A DNA stretch of 59,328 bases from Nitrospira sp. (GTDB taxonomy: Bacteria; Nitrospirota; Nitrospiria; Nitrospirales; Nitrospiraceae). The notes under the pieces were generated by a model that saw only the letters and a program-made list of their open reading frames with translations, searched no databases and was not told the DNA's origin. Positions 25,251-33,928 of this stretch are shown one piece after another; the first letter of the stretch is position 1, and each line of letters begins with the position of its first letter. A program made the position numbers and the translations under genes. The stretch spans positions 1 to 59,328 of the forward strand of contig JAUYAO010000037.1 of the NCBI GenBank assembly GCA_030692565.1, written 5' to 3'.

Positions 25251-25772
25251 GGCCAAGAGCCTGCTGAAGCCGGGACAGAACCGAACGCCTGTGCAGCAGA
25301 CTGAAAGCCCTTCCCATTCCAGCCAGACACCATCCCCCGCGTGCGATCAACTCCCATGCCCTACGAATAGCGAAGCCCCTCGCGGCCTACCTGCTCGACG
25401 ACCACCGCCGCGCTCGCTCAATTGATCCGGCATCCGTCAGATCGAGCGGTCTTGGCCGCAAACGGATCAAAGACATTCGGCCCTGCAACACCAAGCCTTC
25501 ATTAACCTTCTAGTGCCGTTGGCACTGAATCGAAAGTGATTCAGCCTGAATTATTTTGGGTTCATTGCCGCATGGCTCAACAGTGAAACAGAAAACCTCT
25601 GAGCAAATCATTGCTCACAATTCCCACGCCAATCATCGAATCGACTCGTGTTCAGACGGAAGCGACATTCCATCGTTGATGGTTCAGCGTTTGCACAAGG
25701 TCTCAGCCATCAGAGACGCAAATAAAATAGAAAGCAGCCAAGCGGCCGTGAAGGGATAGAAAGGAGCACATC
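25251..25772. other. intergenic region with two hairpins, no confident gene
   Basis: No convincing coding frame. It contains the twin inverted repeats at 25512-25544. The right edge holds the AAGGAG ribosome site of the next small gene. Confidence 0.4.
25512..25544. repeat. two adjoining inverted repeats
   Basis: AGTGCC-GTT-GGCACT (25512-25526) and CTGAATC-GAAAGT-GATTCAG (25525-25544) overlap by two bases and would fold as back-to-back hairpins. This could be a small structured RNA, a REP-like element or an operator pair. No second copy was noticed in the window. Confidence 0.5.
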
Positions 25773-25859
25773 ATGGATTTCACACTTCTCCTCCTACTTT
25801 CCAACATATTCATGGCCTTCTTCATCTACCTAGTTGTGAAGCTGATATGGCAGGAGTAG
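25773..25859 (+). CDS. 28-residue membrane peptide, paralogue B
   Basis: Begins MDFTLLLLLSNIFMAFFI and ends KLIWQE, one transmembrane helix. AAGGAG lies 6 bases before the ATG. It has the same length and matching key positions as the peptide at 24522-24608. The short gap of 1.2 kb between the two suggests a local duplication. Confidence 0.68.
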   Translation: MDFTLLLLLSNIFMAFFIYLVVKLIWQE

Positions 25860-26123
25860 CGCGCAGGTCGGGACAGCCTAAACACTGCGTGCAATGACGC
25901 AACGTAACCGATAAGGGAGAATCAGCGAAACATGACTCAGTTTGGGACAACCCCTCGCCTCAGCATGGAGCCGACCAAGTGTCATCCGACGCATACGCGG
26001 AGTCGAATCGCTCCACGCAGCCAGGATCCAACCCCCTCCTCGCTGCAGCCGTCGCCTCCAGGCCGAGGACACAGGAGCCGCCTCTTCGATTCATACCCGG
26101 AGAGACGGCTCCTTCAAACCGGA

Positions 26124-26525
26124 TTAAGGCAAGGCAGAGACGTCACAGGAAGGAAAGAGGAATGGACGGACAGCAGGATGGACAAGCGAAGGGTCGAGCC
26201 CCTGAAGCAGAGACCCGGAGCGGTGGTCTGAGTGGAGCAGGATGGAGCCACCGTCATCTTGGACCAGACGAATCGACGAGACCTGCCAGGCGGCTCCCGT
26301 TGCGGAACGAAGGACGCTGGTCGACTCCCATTCATCTTCCGTGAGTGGCCTCGATGAAACAGGGATCACGACGGGCAACGAGACGAAGCCAAGAACCGTG
26401 GCAGGCAGCACCTCACGCCGATCCAGTTGGAGACAGCCGGTAAGCAAGAAGAGGCCTATGAGGATTACGCTTGATCGATGAAGAGCCCGAAGACACATGC
26501 GCTCAAAAATAGACATAGATTCCAT
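26124..26525 (-). CDS. putative lipoprotein
   Basis: A 133-residue frame with a hydrophobic leader (SSVILIGLFLLTGC) ending in a lipobox, then a mature domain with LPATVLGFVSLPVVIPVSSR and ILLHSDHRSGSLLQGLD. Several start codons are possible (26525, 26516 or 26498). It is the only minus-strand gene in this stretch. No family is recognised; the lipobox and even composition make it plausible. Confidence 0.5.
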   Translation of the reverse strand: MESMSIFERMCLRALHRSSVILIGLFLLTGCLQLDRREVLPATVLGFVSLPVVIPVSSRPLTEDEWESTSVLRSATGAAWQVSSIRLVQDDGGSILLHSDHRSGSLLQGLDPSLVHPAVRPFLFPSCDVSALP

Positions 26526-26879
26526 ATCGGAAGCCTGTGGAAGATCTGAAGCGGATAGTGAGGGTCAGGGTTTTCCTGATGCCTGAATGAGGGGAATCAG
26601 GGTGAAACGCAGGCCTATAACGATATTCCTAGCCAGGGCCTATCGGCCCCATTCTAAAGGGGCATTGCACAAGTTACTGAGCCGACCATCAAATAGTGCG
26701 TAGCGTGTGTTCAATAATCGCTTGTTTTCCCGTAGAAATGCCACTTTCTAGAAAGTTGTACGCGCACACTTTGACGGTCTCATCAGTATGTGGGAAGCCT
26801 AGTTAGAAGGAACCAGCAGCCGAACGGTACGAAAGTCCCCGGGTAGTCTGGTCGAATGCGACAGAAGGAGATGCCACGG
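26526..26879. other. intergenic region upstream of the protease-TPS block
   Basis: No gene seen. It is AT-richer than its surroundings and contains CGATATTCCTAGCCAGGGCC and TTTCTAGAAAG, a short palindrome near 26745. It probably holds the promoter of the protease gene, but no clear boxes stand out. Confidence 0.4.
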
Positions 26880-27806
26880 ATGGCGCTTCAAATTCGCAGG
26901 GCACATCAGTTCCTTCCTTATCCTCAAGATCAGACCGGTCTCTGTACAAGCACTCGTGGAAAGAGCGGAAAGGTTCCTGACACCTTTTCCCTGTCTGGCA
27001 CCTTACCGCTATCCAAACTTATCCTCCTAGCCCTTAGCTTAACTGCCTGTACGACCACAAGCGTACTCGTGGAACAGGCTCCTCCTCAGACCCCAAAACC
27101 ATCTGAGGCAATCTATAACCCTCCCGTTGTCCTACCTCCTGCAATCGTTTTGTCGTTAATGAATACCCCCCTAGCATCGGCTTGTAAAGATGATCATATT
27201 TCTCTCACGAAAATATCTGTGAAACAGGAACAAACTTCTTGGTGCTGGGTCGCGAGCGCAACAGTCGTGGCGAATATCTATACGATGATGAACCCGACTA
27301 CGTCCGCTCCATACAAACAGTGCGAACTTTACGATAAAGGTAAAAACATCCCCGCACTCAAGACTTGCTGTAATCCCGCAAACATTAACAAGTCTAAATG
27401 CCAGCAACCTGGATGGCCGGAAATGATCCTGAGGCCTCTCGGCATCAAGCCGAACATGTACGATCCTCGAAGAGACGGGCCATTGTCTTGGTACCAGATT
27501 ACGGACGAGCTTTGTCAGAACCGTCCAATCCTCTACATAATCAAGTGGACCGGCGGAGGTTTACATTCACTGGCAGCAAGCGGGTACCGAGAAACGACAA
27601 TTTCCGCCGTTCTAGGATCGACCATCGTAGATATGGTTGAAAAAATTGTTGTCAGTGACAGTCACCAATCCGGCATTACGGATATACGATATGACTGCTT
27701 TGTCCAGGACTGCGCTGGTAAGTGGACTCAGTTTCGCGACTATCTCGACATAAAAAATAATGCGTTCTACTTCGCATGGACTCATATGAGTGTGTTGATC
27801 CGATGA
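26880..27806 (+). CDS. papain-like cysteine protease lipoprotein
   Basis: A 308-residue protein from ATG 26880 (AAGGAG 9 bases ahead). After a long basic leader, LPLSKLILLALSLTAC ends in a lipobox. The catalytic domain has the QEQTSWCWVASA motif, with nucleophile Cys122, GGGLHSLAASGY with His229, and IVVSDSH with a likely third residue, matching the papain-like C39/C70 (AvrRpt2-type) family. Cys pairs near CELYDKGKN, TCCNPAN and SKCQQP suggest a disulfide-held secreted fold. It should be anchored on the outer membrane or in the periplasm. It overlaps the next gene by 4 bases and leads into the TPS block. The leader contains a REP-like sequence at 26967-26990. Confidence 0.82.
   Translation: MALQIRRAHQFLPYPQDQTGLCTSTRGKSGKVPDTFSLSGTLPLSKLILLALSLTACTTTSVLVEQAPPQTPKPSEAIYNPPVVLPPAIVLSLMNTPLASACKDDHISLTKISVKQEQTSWCWVASATVVANIYTMMNPTTSAPYKQCELYDKGKNIPALKTCCNPANINKSKCQQPGWPEMILRPLGIKPNMYDPRRDGPLSWYQITDELCQNRPILYIIKWTGGGLHSLAASGYRETTISAVLGSTIVDMVEKIVVSDSHQSGITDIRYDCFVQDCAGKWTQFRDYLDIKNNAFYFAWTHMSVLIR
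26967..26990. repeat. REP-like imperfect palindrome inside a reading frame
   Basis: GGAAAGGTTCCTGACACC, then TTTTCC, can fold through AAAGGT and ACCTTT. Sequences of the form AAAGGT...TGACACCTTTT recur as dispersed repeats in many bacteria. Here it lies in frame within the leader of the protease lipoprotein, just before the hydrophobic signal segment, and adds the residues GKVPDTFS. Confidence 0.45.
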
Positions 27807-28582
27807 AAAACCGCTGCTGGATAAAACACCGTGCCCGCGTTTCTCCGGCCATCGCACTCGTGCCTGCGATGGCAATCATGGTAAGCCTGACGGTCTCTCC
27901 GATTGCCTATGGACAGTTTGTTACCATTGAGGCTCCACCAACCGAGGCCAAGGATGCAGCCGTGGATGGCTTGGCTACCCTGAAGGCAATCGTCAAAAAT
28001 GATGACCCACATGCCATGCAACTGGGATTCGTTTCCGCAGCAGAGGTTATGGGACTGACTCCAGCTAATAACCTAGGCCTGCCTTTGCCTGTTTATTGGG
28101 TCCGCCTGGATAAACTGGCACAATTTTGTCTGCCTGGTGCACCCTGCCCTACTGCCCCCCAACGAGCCAAGGCAGTTATTAGACTTCTTGAACCTTTCCG
28201 TGAATTTATCTATCCGATTTCGGTAGGAATCTTCCCACGATCCTCGTTGACGGTTGTTCGACCGGATCCTCAGGATCATCACACATGGCTGACCACAGAG
28301 TGGGGTTCCGAACGTCTCATAAAGAAAATGATGAAGTTGAGGAAAGGCGAGTGTTTGGTTGTTTCTATCCTTGGATTGAACCGGCATTTTCTGGCTGGCA
28401 TGCCAGCGGGAGCGGGAGATTGCGGGCCACAACAAATACGGGGAGATCTACTCACTCTTCGAGCGCTGGAAGACGACGCCATTCTTCACATTGCCGAAGG
28501 GGATACCATAAATGCCTGGCAAGCTTTTTCCCTGATGCGAACGTTAGCCGATACTGTCAACAAGATGAACGCACCCTATTGA
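27803..28582 (+). CDS. exported hypothetical protein
   Basis: A 259-residue protein from ATG 27803, which overlaps the protease stop by 4 bases. The signal peptide is long (MKNRCWIKHRAR basic part, then a hydrophobic core to IAYGQ). The mature part contains LGFVSAAEVMGLTPANNLGL and a short Cys segment (QFCLPGAPCPTAPQ). No family is recognised. Translational coupling to the papain-like protease hints at a substrate, inhibitor or partner role; this is inference. Confidence 0.75.
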   Translation: MKNRCWIKHRARVSPAIALVPAMAIMVSLTVSPIAYGQFVTIEAPPTEAKDAAVDGLATLKAIVKNDDPHAMQLGFVSAAEVMGLTPANNLGLPLPVYWVRLDKLAQFCLPGAPCPTAPQRAKAVIRLLEPFREFIYPISVGIFPRSSLTVVRPDPQDHHTWLTTEWGSERLIKKMMKLRKGECLVVSILGLNRHFLAGMPAGAGDCGPQQIRGDLLTLRALEDDAILHIAEGDTINAWQAFSLMRTLADTVNKMNAPY

Positions 28583-28619
28583 ACAACCGCAATGTTTCTA
28601 AAAGAAGGGGGGATACGCT

Positions 28620-28946
28620 ATGCGACTTCTGCTTGAGGATCTGGGTTTATATGGGCGAGCACTGTTGGCCGGTATCATCATCACTCTCTTTATCCCTGGA
28701 TGTACCAGGGTGAACGTGCAAGTGAAGACAGGAGAATGCGCAAAGGCAAGCGAAGGGGAAGATGACCCTGCAGGTTGTTTTAAGCGTACCGCGAGAGCAG
28801 GTGACTACGCCAACGATGGCACAGCCTGCACGAGTGGCTATGTCTGTAAAGTTATTGGAGCCCTATGCGATCCCAATAATTCTAATGCACATTGCACAAC
28901 GATTCCTAAGGGTGGGGGGAATTGTGACTGCTCTTGCCAACCGTAG
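28620..28946 (+). CDS. small Cys-rich lipoprotein
   Basis: A 108-residue protein. ALLAGIIITLFIPGC ends in a lipobox; the mature part has eight further Cys (GECAKAS, AGCFKR, TACTSGYVCKVIGALCD, HCTTIP, GNCDCSCQP), suggesting several disulfides. GGGGGG is 7 bases before the ATG. It lies between the exported protein and TpsA on the same strand. The function is unknown. Confidence 0.72.
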   Translation: MRLLLEDLGLYGRALLAGIIITLFIPGCTRVNVQVKTGECAKASEGEDDPAGCFKRTARAGDYANDGTACTSGYVCKVIGALCDPNNSNAHCTTIPKGGGNCDCSCQP

Positions 28947-29133
28947 ACTCCCCGATACGGCAGGACGAAACCAGCCTCTCGTTTCAGGGAGCACATCCAT
29001 GGTGGCGGAATGCTGGACATGTGCTTATAGAGGATGAGCGGTGAGGCGCCATGTCAGCATGGAAGAGATTGGGTTTACCATTACCATGCCAAACAATAAG
29101 AGCCCCTTAAGCGACGCGACGGGAGGATTCATC

Positions 29134-32100
29134 ATGAAACACAAGGTGGGTCGTTCCGGCACTATTCCTGGCTTCGTGCGCATCATCGCGTTGATCTTTG
29201 CCACCTTCATTTCGTTCCTTTCTGTCATTCCTGGAAATGCCCGAGCCGCAGTCGCGACCTCAATTACGCCCACAACCGGCGCCGGGATTCCCAACACCAC
29301 CGTCACACAGAACGGGAACGTGTATAACATTACCGATGGGACCAGAGCGGGCACGAATCTGTTTCACAGTTTTGGAAACTTCAGTGTCGGAGCAGGCGAC
29401 ATCGCCAACTTCTTGAATACTCCAGTCAACGGTAGCTTGCCATTGACGTCGAATATCCTTGGACGTGTCACTGGCGGAAATGTCTCGAATCTCTTTGGGA
29501 CCATTCAGACCACCGGATTCGGCAACGCGAATCTTTTTCTCATGAATCCAGCCGGTATCGTCTTCGGGCCCACCGCCACGTTGAATGTCGGCGGATCGGT
29601 CACATTCACCACAGCCAATAGCATACGACTCACAGACACGGGAATATTGCACGCCGATCCCACTTCAACAAGCGTATTGACCAGCGCGCCCGTCGCGGCC
29701 TTTGGGTTTCTCGGTTCCAATCCTGGAGCCATCACTGTCCAAGGCAGCAACTTGTCCGTACCGACCGGGCAATCCCTCAGTTTCATCGCTGGAGATATTG
29801 CCATCGGCCCAAGCGAAGCAACAGGAAACCCACCTCAACCTGCACACATCGCAGCCCCGGAAGGACGGATTAATTTGGTCAGCGGCGCGTCAACCGGGGA
29901 AGTCATGGCTTCAACTTTTCAACCAACACCCGGAATGGCAGGTGGTTCGATCACCCTTGGCCCTGGAACCTTGGTGGACGTCAGCGGAAATGCAGGAGGC
30001 ACCGTGCGTATCCGTGGCGGAAGCTTGGTGATGGACAATGCGACGATCTCGGCTGACACAGTTAATGCAAATGGAGCTTTATCCGCCGTAGACATTCAAC
30101 TCACCGGCGATCTGTTGATCTCGGCTGATCTGAACCCTGCCGTCACTGCCCGAACAACCGGCTCAGGCAATGCCGGAGACACTCTAATTTCTTCGGCCAA
30201 CATGTCTGTTACGGCTACTACAGAAGATATCTTGGCTGTCATCGACCCCCACACTACAGGATCGGGTAGAGCAGGCAATGTCACTATTACGACCGGCAAT
30301 CTCCAAGTCGATGGAAGCAACGCCTTGGGTCTCATCTACTTTATAGATTCTGGAACAATAGGCCTAGACGGCGGCCACGGCGGTGATGTGACCATCACCG
30401 CTCGCACTATTGACGTCAACACTGCACCAATCAGCACTGGTCAATCAGTTGCACTTCAGAGCGGCGAAGACGCTACCGGCTCTGCCGGCAATGTCAGAAT
30501 TTCGGCAGACAGTCTCCACATGACCCTATCGCCCATTGTGACAGACGGTGGATTCTTTGATGTTGGTCGAGCAGGAGATATCACAGTTACAGCTCATGAG
30601 ATCATGTTGGACAACAGCGATATGACGGCTCTTAGTTTTGAGCGAGGCGGTCAAATAAGGATCTCTGCAAACCACTTATTAACCAATGAAAGCATGCTCC
30701 ACGCCAATACCGCTTCTCTTGCGGGAGGAGGAGTCTCGGTTTCAGCCGATACGATCGAACTTACGAATGGGAGCCAAATCGTGAGCGATACTGCAGGCAA
30801 CGGAGCCGCCGGCTCAATCATCATCGTGGCAAACGATCACATCACCCTCTCTGCTCAACCTCCTTTCTTTCGGCCGAGCGGTATCTTCAGCAACTCTTTT
30901 GGGAGATCTGGCAGTTTCGGCGATGCTGCAAGTGTCACTATCACAACCCCGCGATTGGAGATGTTGAATGGCTCGAGGATCAATACCATCACCAAGAGCA
31001 GCGGCCGGGGCGGCGATGTTGCGATCACGACAACGGGTCCTATTTTAATCTCGGGCGAGTTCCCCAAGGATATCCCAGAACCGTTATTCTCTCTCGGCAC
31101 CATCCATCCGAGCGGTATTTTCACTTCAACGATCGGCGGCAAATGTTCAGGACCGTGCGGCAGTGCAGGTAATATAGCCATCACTACGGGATCGCTCGCG
31201 ATGGGTACCGGCTCTCAGATCGACAGTGGCACCAGCAGCAACGGACAAGGTGGCAACATCACAATCGCCGCAATAGACAAGATAGCCATGTCCGGCACTC
31301 TGACCACGAGCCAGCCAGGCGGAATCCAAAGCCGAACAATCGGCACAGCACCGGATGCGGGCTCAGGTGGTAATATTTTTCTCACTGCCGGTCAATCGGT
31401 GACTATCTCTGACGGCGCGTCGGTGTCCGCCAGCAGTACAGGGCCTGGCAACGCGGGCAACATTGCGATCAATGCCGGCCAGCAATTTGAAATGCGCAAC
31501 AGTTCGGTGAAGACGGAAGCCGCGCAGGCCAGTGGCGGGAATATCGACATTCAAGCCATTGACCGTATCCGACTGGTGAATAGTTCCATCAGCACATCGG
31601 TACTTGGCGGTAGCGGCAGCGGTGGAAATATTACGATCGATCCGAATGTCGTCATCTTGCAGAACAGCCAGGTGATTGCCCAGGCCGTCCAGGGCGCCGG
31701 GGGGAATATTTCCATCACCACGCCACTCTTCCTCGCCGATGCCAGCAGCCTGGTGGATGCCTCGTCGCAATTCGGCTTGAACGGCACGGTGAACATCCAG
31801 AGTCCGACCTCGAACCTGGCAGGCACCGTCTCCTCACTCCCCTCTTCGCTTCGCCAGGTACAGTCACTCCAGACCGGTCGTTGCGCGGCACTGGCTGATA
31901 GCCGATCCAGCAGCCTGATCGTCGCCGGGCGCGATATTCTTCCGGCGGAGCCGGGCGGTTGGTCGCCCAGTCCCTTCGCACTCATCATGGAACAGACCGA
32001 ACCGCTGGCCCTCGCCAGTGAGGAAAGCAGCCCACTGGTCGCGGCCATGACTGCATCGGCCGATGCCCCGGTCTCGTTGCGTCGGTTGACCCCCGCAGGC

Positions 32101-32151
32101 TTTCTGACACAGCGCTTTGCGGAGAGTGGATTGACTGGATGCCGCGCGTAA
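29134..32151 (+). CDS. two-partner-secretion exoprotein (filamentous-haemagglutinin-like, TpsA)
   Basis: A 1005-residue exoprotein from ATG 29134 (GGAGG 7 bases ahead). A signal peptide ends ARA-AVATS. Residues ~35-240 form the TPS secretion domain, with NVYNITDGTRAGTNLFHSFG, the NLFLMNPAGIVFGP hallmark and ANSIRLTDTG. The rest is right-handed beta-helix rich in GSGNAGDT and GSGGNI(T/F) turns. The C-terminal RCAALADSRSSSLIVAGRDI then LPAEPGG resembles the ending of cyanobacterial TpsA proteins. It would be exported by TpsB encoded 13 bases downstream and displayed or released at the surface. Confidence 0.93.
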   Translation: MKHKVGRSGTIPGFVRIIALIFATFISFLSVIPGNARAAVATSITPTTGAGIPNTTVTQNGNVYNITDGTRAGTNLFHSFGNFSVGAGDIANFLNTPVNGSLPLTSNILGRVTGGNVSNLFGTIQTTGFGNANLFLMNPAGIVFGPTATLNVGGSVTFTTANSIRLTDTGILHADPTSTSVLTSAPVAAFGFLGSNPGAITVQGSNLSVPTGQSLSFIAGDIAIGPSEATGNPPQPAHIAAPEGRINLVSGASTGEVMASTFQPTPGMAGGSITLGPGTLVDVSGNAGGTVRIRGGSLVMDNATISADTVNANGALSAVDIQLTGDLLISADLNPAVTARTTGSGNAGDTLISSANMSVTATTEDILAVIDPHTTGSGRAGNVTITTGNLQVDGSNALGLIYFIDSGTIGLDGGHGGDVTITARTIDVNTAPISTGQSVALQSGEDATGSAGNVRISADSLHMTLSPIVTDGGFFDVGRAGDITVTAHEIMLDNSDMTALSFERGGQIRISANHLLTNESMLHANTASLAGGGVSVSADTIELTNGSQIVSDTAGNGAAGSIIIVANDHITLSAQPPFFRPSGIFSNSFGRSGSFGDAASVTITTPRLEMLNGSRINTITKSSGRGGDVAITTTGPILISGEFPKDIPEPLFSLGTIHPSGIFTSTIGGKCSGPCGSAGNIAITTGSLAMGTGSQIDSGTSSNGQGGNITIAAIDKIAMSGTLTTSQPGGIQSRTIGTAPDAGSGGNIFLTAGQSVTISDGASVSASSTGPGNAGNIAINAGQQFEMRNSSVKTEAAQASGGNIDIQAIDRIRLVNSSISTSVLGGSGSGGNITIDPNVVILQNSQVIAQAVQGAGGNISITTPLFLADASSLVDASSQFGLNGTVNIQSPTSNLAGTVSSLPSSLRQVQSLQTGRCAALADSRSSSLIVAGRDILPAEPGGWSPSPFALIMEQTEPLALASEESSPLVAAMTASADAPVSLRRLTPAGFLTQRFAESGLTGCRA

Positions 32152-32164
32152 GGTCGAGGATTGG

Positions 32165-33928
32165 ATGAGGAATCACACATCGTTTGCGCGGGCGAGCGCA
32201 GGCATTGCCCTTTCTGCGGGGTTCGTCATGCTGCTCACGCTGCCCCCTTCTTCACTCCTGGCTCAAGCCCTCCCGCCGGTCTTCGATCCGACCGGCCGAT
32301 CCGGTGAACCGCCCGGTCCGCTCAAGAAGGAGTTCAGGCCGCCGGCTCCCCCGCCGAGCATGGTGCTGCCGCCGGTCCCACAGGCGCCGGATAGCGACAT
32401 CCAGCGGCAATTGGGACAGATCCGCGTCTTCGTCCACGATATTCATGTGACCGGCAACACCGTTTTTACAGAGGTGGAGATCGACCAGGTCACGAAGCCA
32501 TTCAAAGGCCGCACCCTCACGACGGATGACCTGGAGCGGCTGCGGCTGGCGCTGACCCTGCTCTACGTCAATCGAGGCTACATCACGTCGGGCGCGATCA
32601 TTCCCGATCAGGACGTGACGCTCGGAGTCATCACCTATCACATCGTCGAAGGCACGGTCGCGCGGATCGATGTGGCGGGGACCGACTGGTTCCGTGACGG
32701 CTATCTGCGCGACCGGGTGGCGCTGGGCGTCAAGACGCCCTTTGCCATCGCGCCGCTGCAGGAACGACTGCAACTGCTCCAGCAGGACCAGCGTCTCGAG
32801 CGCATCAACGCGGAACTCCGCCCCGGCGATCGCCGCGGGGAGAGCGTGCTGAATCTGCGGGTGAAGGAGGCCTCTCCCTGGAAAGCATGGCTGGATTTCA
32901 ATAACCATCAGACACCGGTCGTGGGCGCCGAACGGGGATTGGCGACCGTCGCACACCAAAATGTCACCGGCCACGGCGATGCCTTCAGCTTCACCTACGG
33001 CCGGTCGCGCGGCGTGAATCCGATCATCGACACCTCCTATACGATTCCGGTAACCCGGTACGATACAACCCTGTCGGCCTACTACCGGCGCAACGATTTC
33101 CTCGTGGTCGATCAGAGCTTCCGTTTTCTCGACTTGAAGGCCGACGCGGAGATCTTCGGCATCACACTCCGCCAGCCGCTCTACAAGACGCTCACCGATG
33201 AGTTTGCGGTCGCGATCACCGGGGAACGGCTCTATAACAAGGTCACCTCCGCGTTCGACCAGGCCGGACTCCCCTCGCTGTTCATTCCCGGCTCGTCGGA
33301 CACCGGCGTCAATACGGTCAGCGCGCTCCGCTTCATTCAAGAGTATGTCCATCGCACGCCGAACTCGGTCATCGCTGTCCGCTCCCGCTTCTCCGTCGGG
33401 CTCGATGTGCTTGGTGCCACCAACAACTCCGGTCCGCTCCCGGATACGCAATTCTTCTCGTGGTTAGCCCAAGTGCAAGGCCTGCGACGGCTCGATGAGT
33501 GGGGTGGCGTGCAACTGCTGGGACAGATGAGCCTGCAGCTCGCGAACGACCGCCTCTTCCCGCTGGAACAGATGCCGGTCGGCGGACGCTTCAGCGTCCG
33601 CGGCTATCGCGAGAACACGCTCATTCGCGACAACGCGTTTTTGGCTTCGATTGAATCCCGCATCCCGCTGCTCGCGTTTCCCTCCGGCGAGCCCCGCCTC
33701 CAATTCGCGCAATTCGCCGATGTGGGCCGCGCCTGGAATGCCAAAGGCGGCACCCCCGATCCTCAGACCCTGGCGAGCATCGGATTGGGCGTACGCTGGA
33801 GCCTGCTGCCGCAGGAACGGGCACGGTTTGAACTCTACTGGGGACAACCGCTCAATCACGTCCCACATCCGCCGGGCAATCTGCAGGATCACGGCATCCA
33901 CCTGCAGTTTGTCGTACAGGTATTGTGA
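32165..33928 (+). CDS. two-partner-secretion transporter (ShlB/FhaC/HecB family, TpsB)
   Basis: A 587-residue Omp85-type transporter. After a signal peptide (to LLAQA) and a Pro-rich linker come two POTRA domains (IRVFVHDIHVTGNTVFTEVE; GVITYHIVEGTVARIDVAGT), then a 16-stranded barrel ending in a conserved aromatic-type C-terminus (LQFVVQVL). GGRFSVRGYREN is the VRGY/F motif of the L6 loop that closes the channel. It exports the TpsA substrate without energy from ATP. It is followed by the CHAT gene, whose ATG overlaps its stop by one base. Confidence 0.95.
   Translation: MRNHTSFARASAGIALSAGFVMLLTLPPSSLLAQALPPVFDPTGRSGEPPGPLKKEFRPPAPPPSMVLPPVPQAPDSDIQRQLGQIRVFVHDIHVTGNTVFTEVEIDQVTKPFKGRTLTTDDLERLRLALTLLYVNRGYITSGAIIPDQDVTLGVITYHIVEGTVARIDVAGTDWFRDGYLRDRVALGVKTPFAIAPLQERLQLLQQDQRLERINAELRPGDRRGESVLNLRVKEASPWKAWLDFNNHQTPVVGAERGLATVAHQNVTGHGDAFSFTYGRSRGVNPIIDTSYTIPVTRYDTTLSAYYRRNDFLVVDQSFRFLDLKADAEIFGITLRQPLYKTLTDEFAVAITGERLYNKVTSAFDQAGLPSLFIPGSSDTGVNTVSALRFIQEYVHRTPNSVIAVRSRFSVGLDVLGATNNSGPLPDTQFFSWLAQVQGLRRLDEWGGVQLLGQMSLQLANDRLFPLEQMPVGGRFSVRGYRENTLIRDNAFLASIESRIPLLAFPSGEPRLQFAQFADVGRAWNAKGGTPDPQTLASIGLGVRWSLLPQERARFELYWGQPLNHVPHPPGNLQDHGIHLQFVVQVL

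Noticed and set aside
32252-33451. A 399-residue minus-strand frame
   Set aside because: It is antisense to tpsB, whose domains are unmistakable, and its own translation is Arg/Asp/Val-rich noise.
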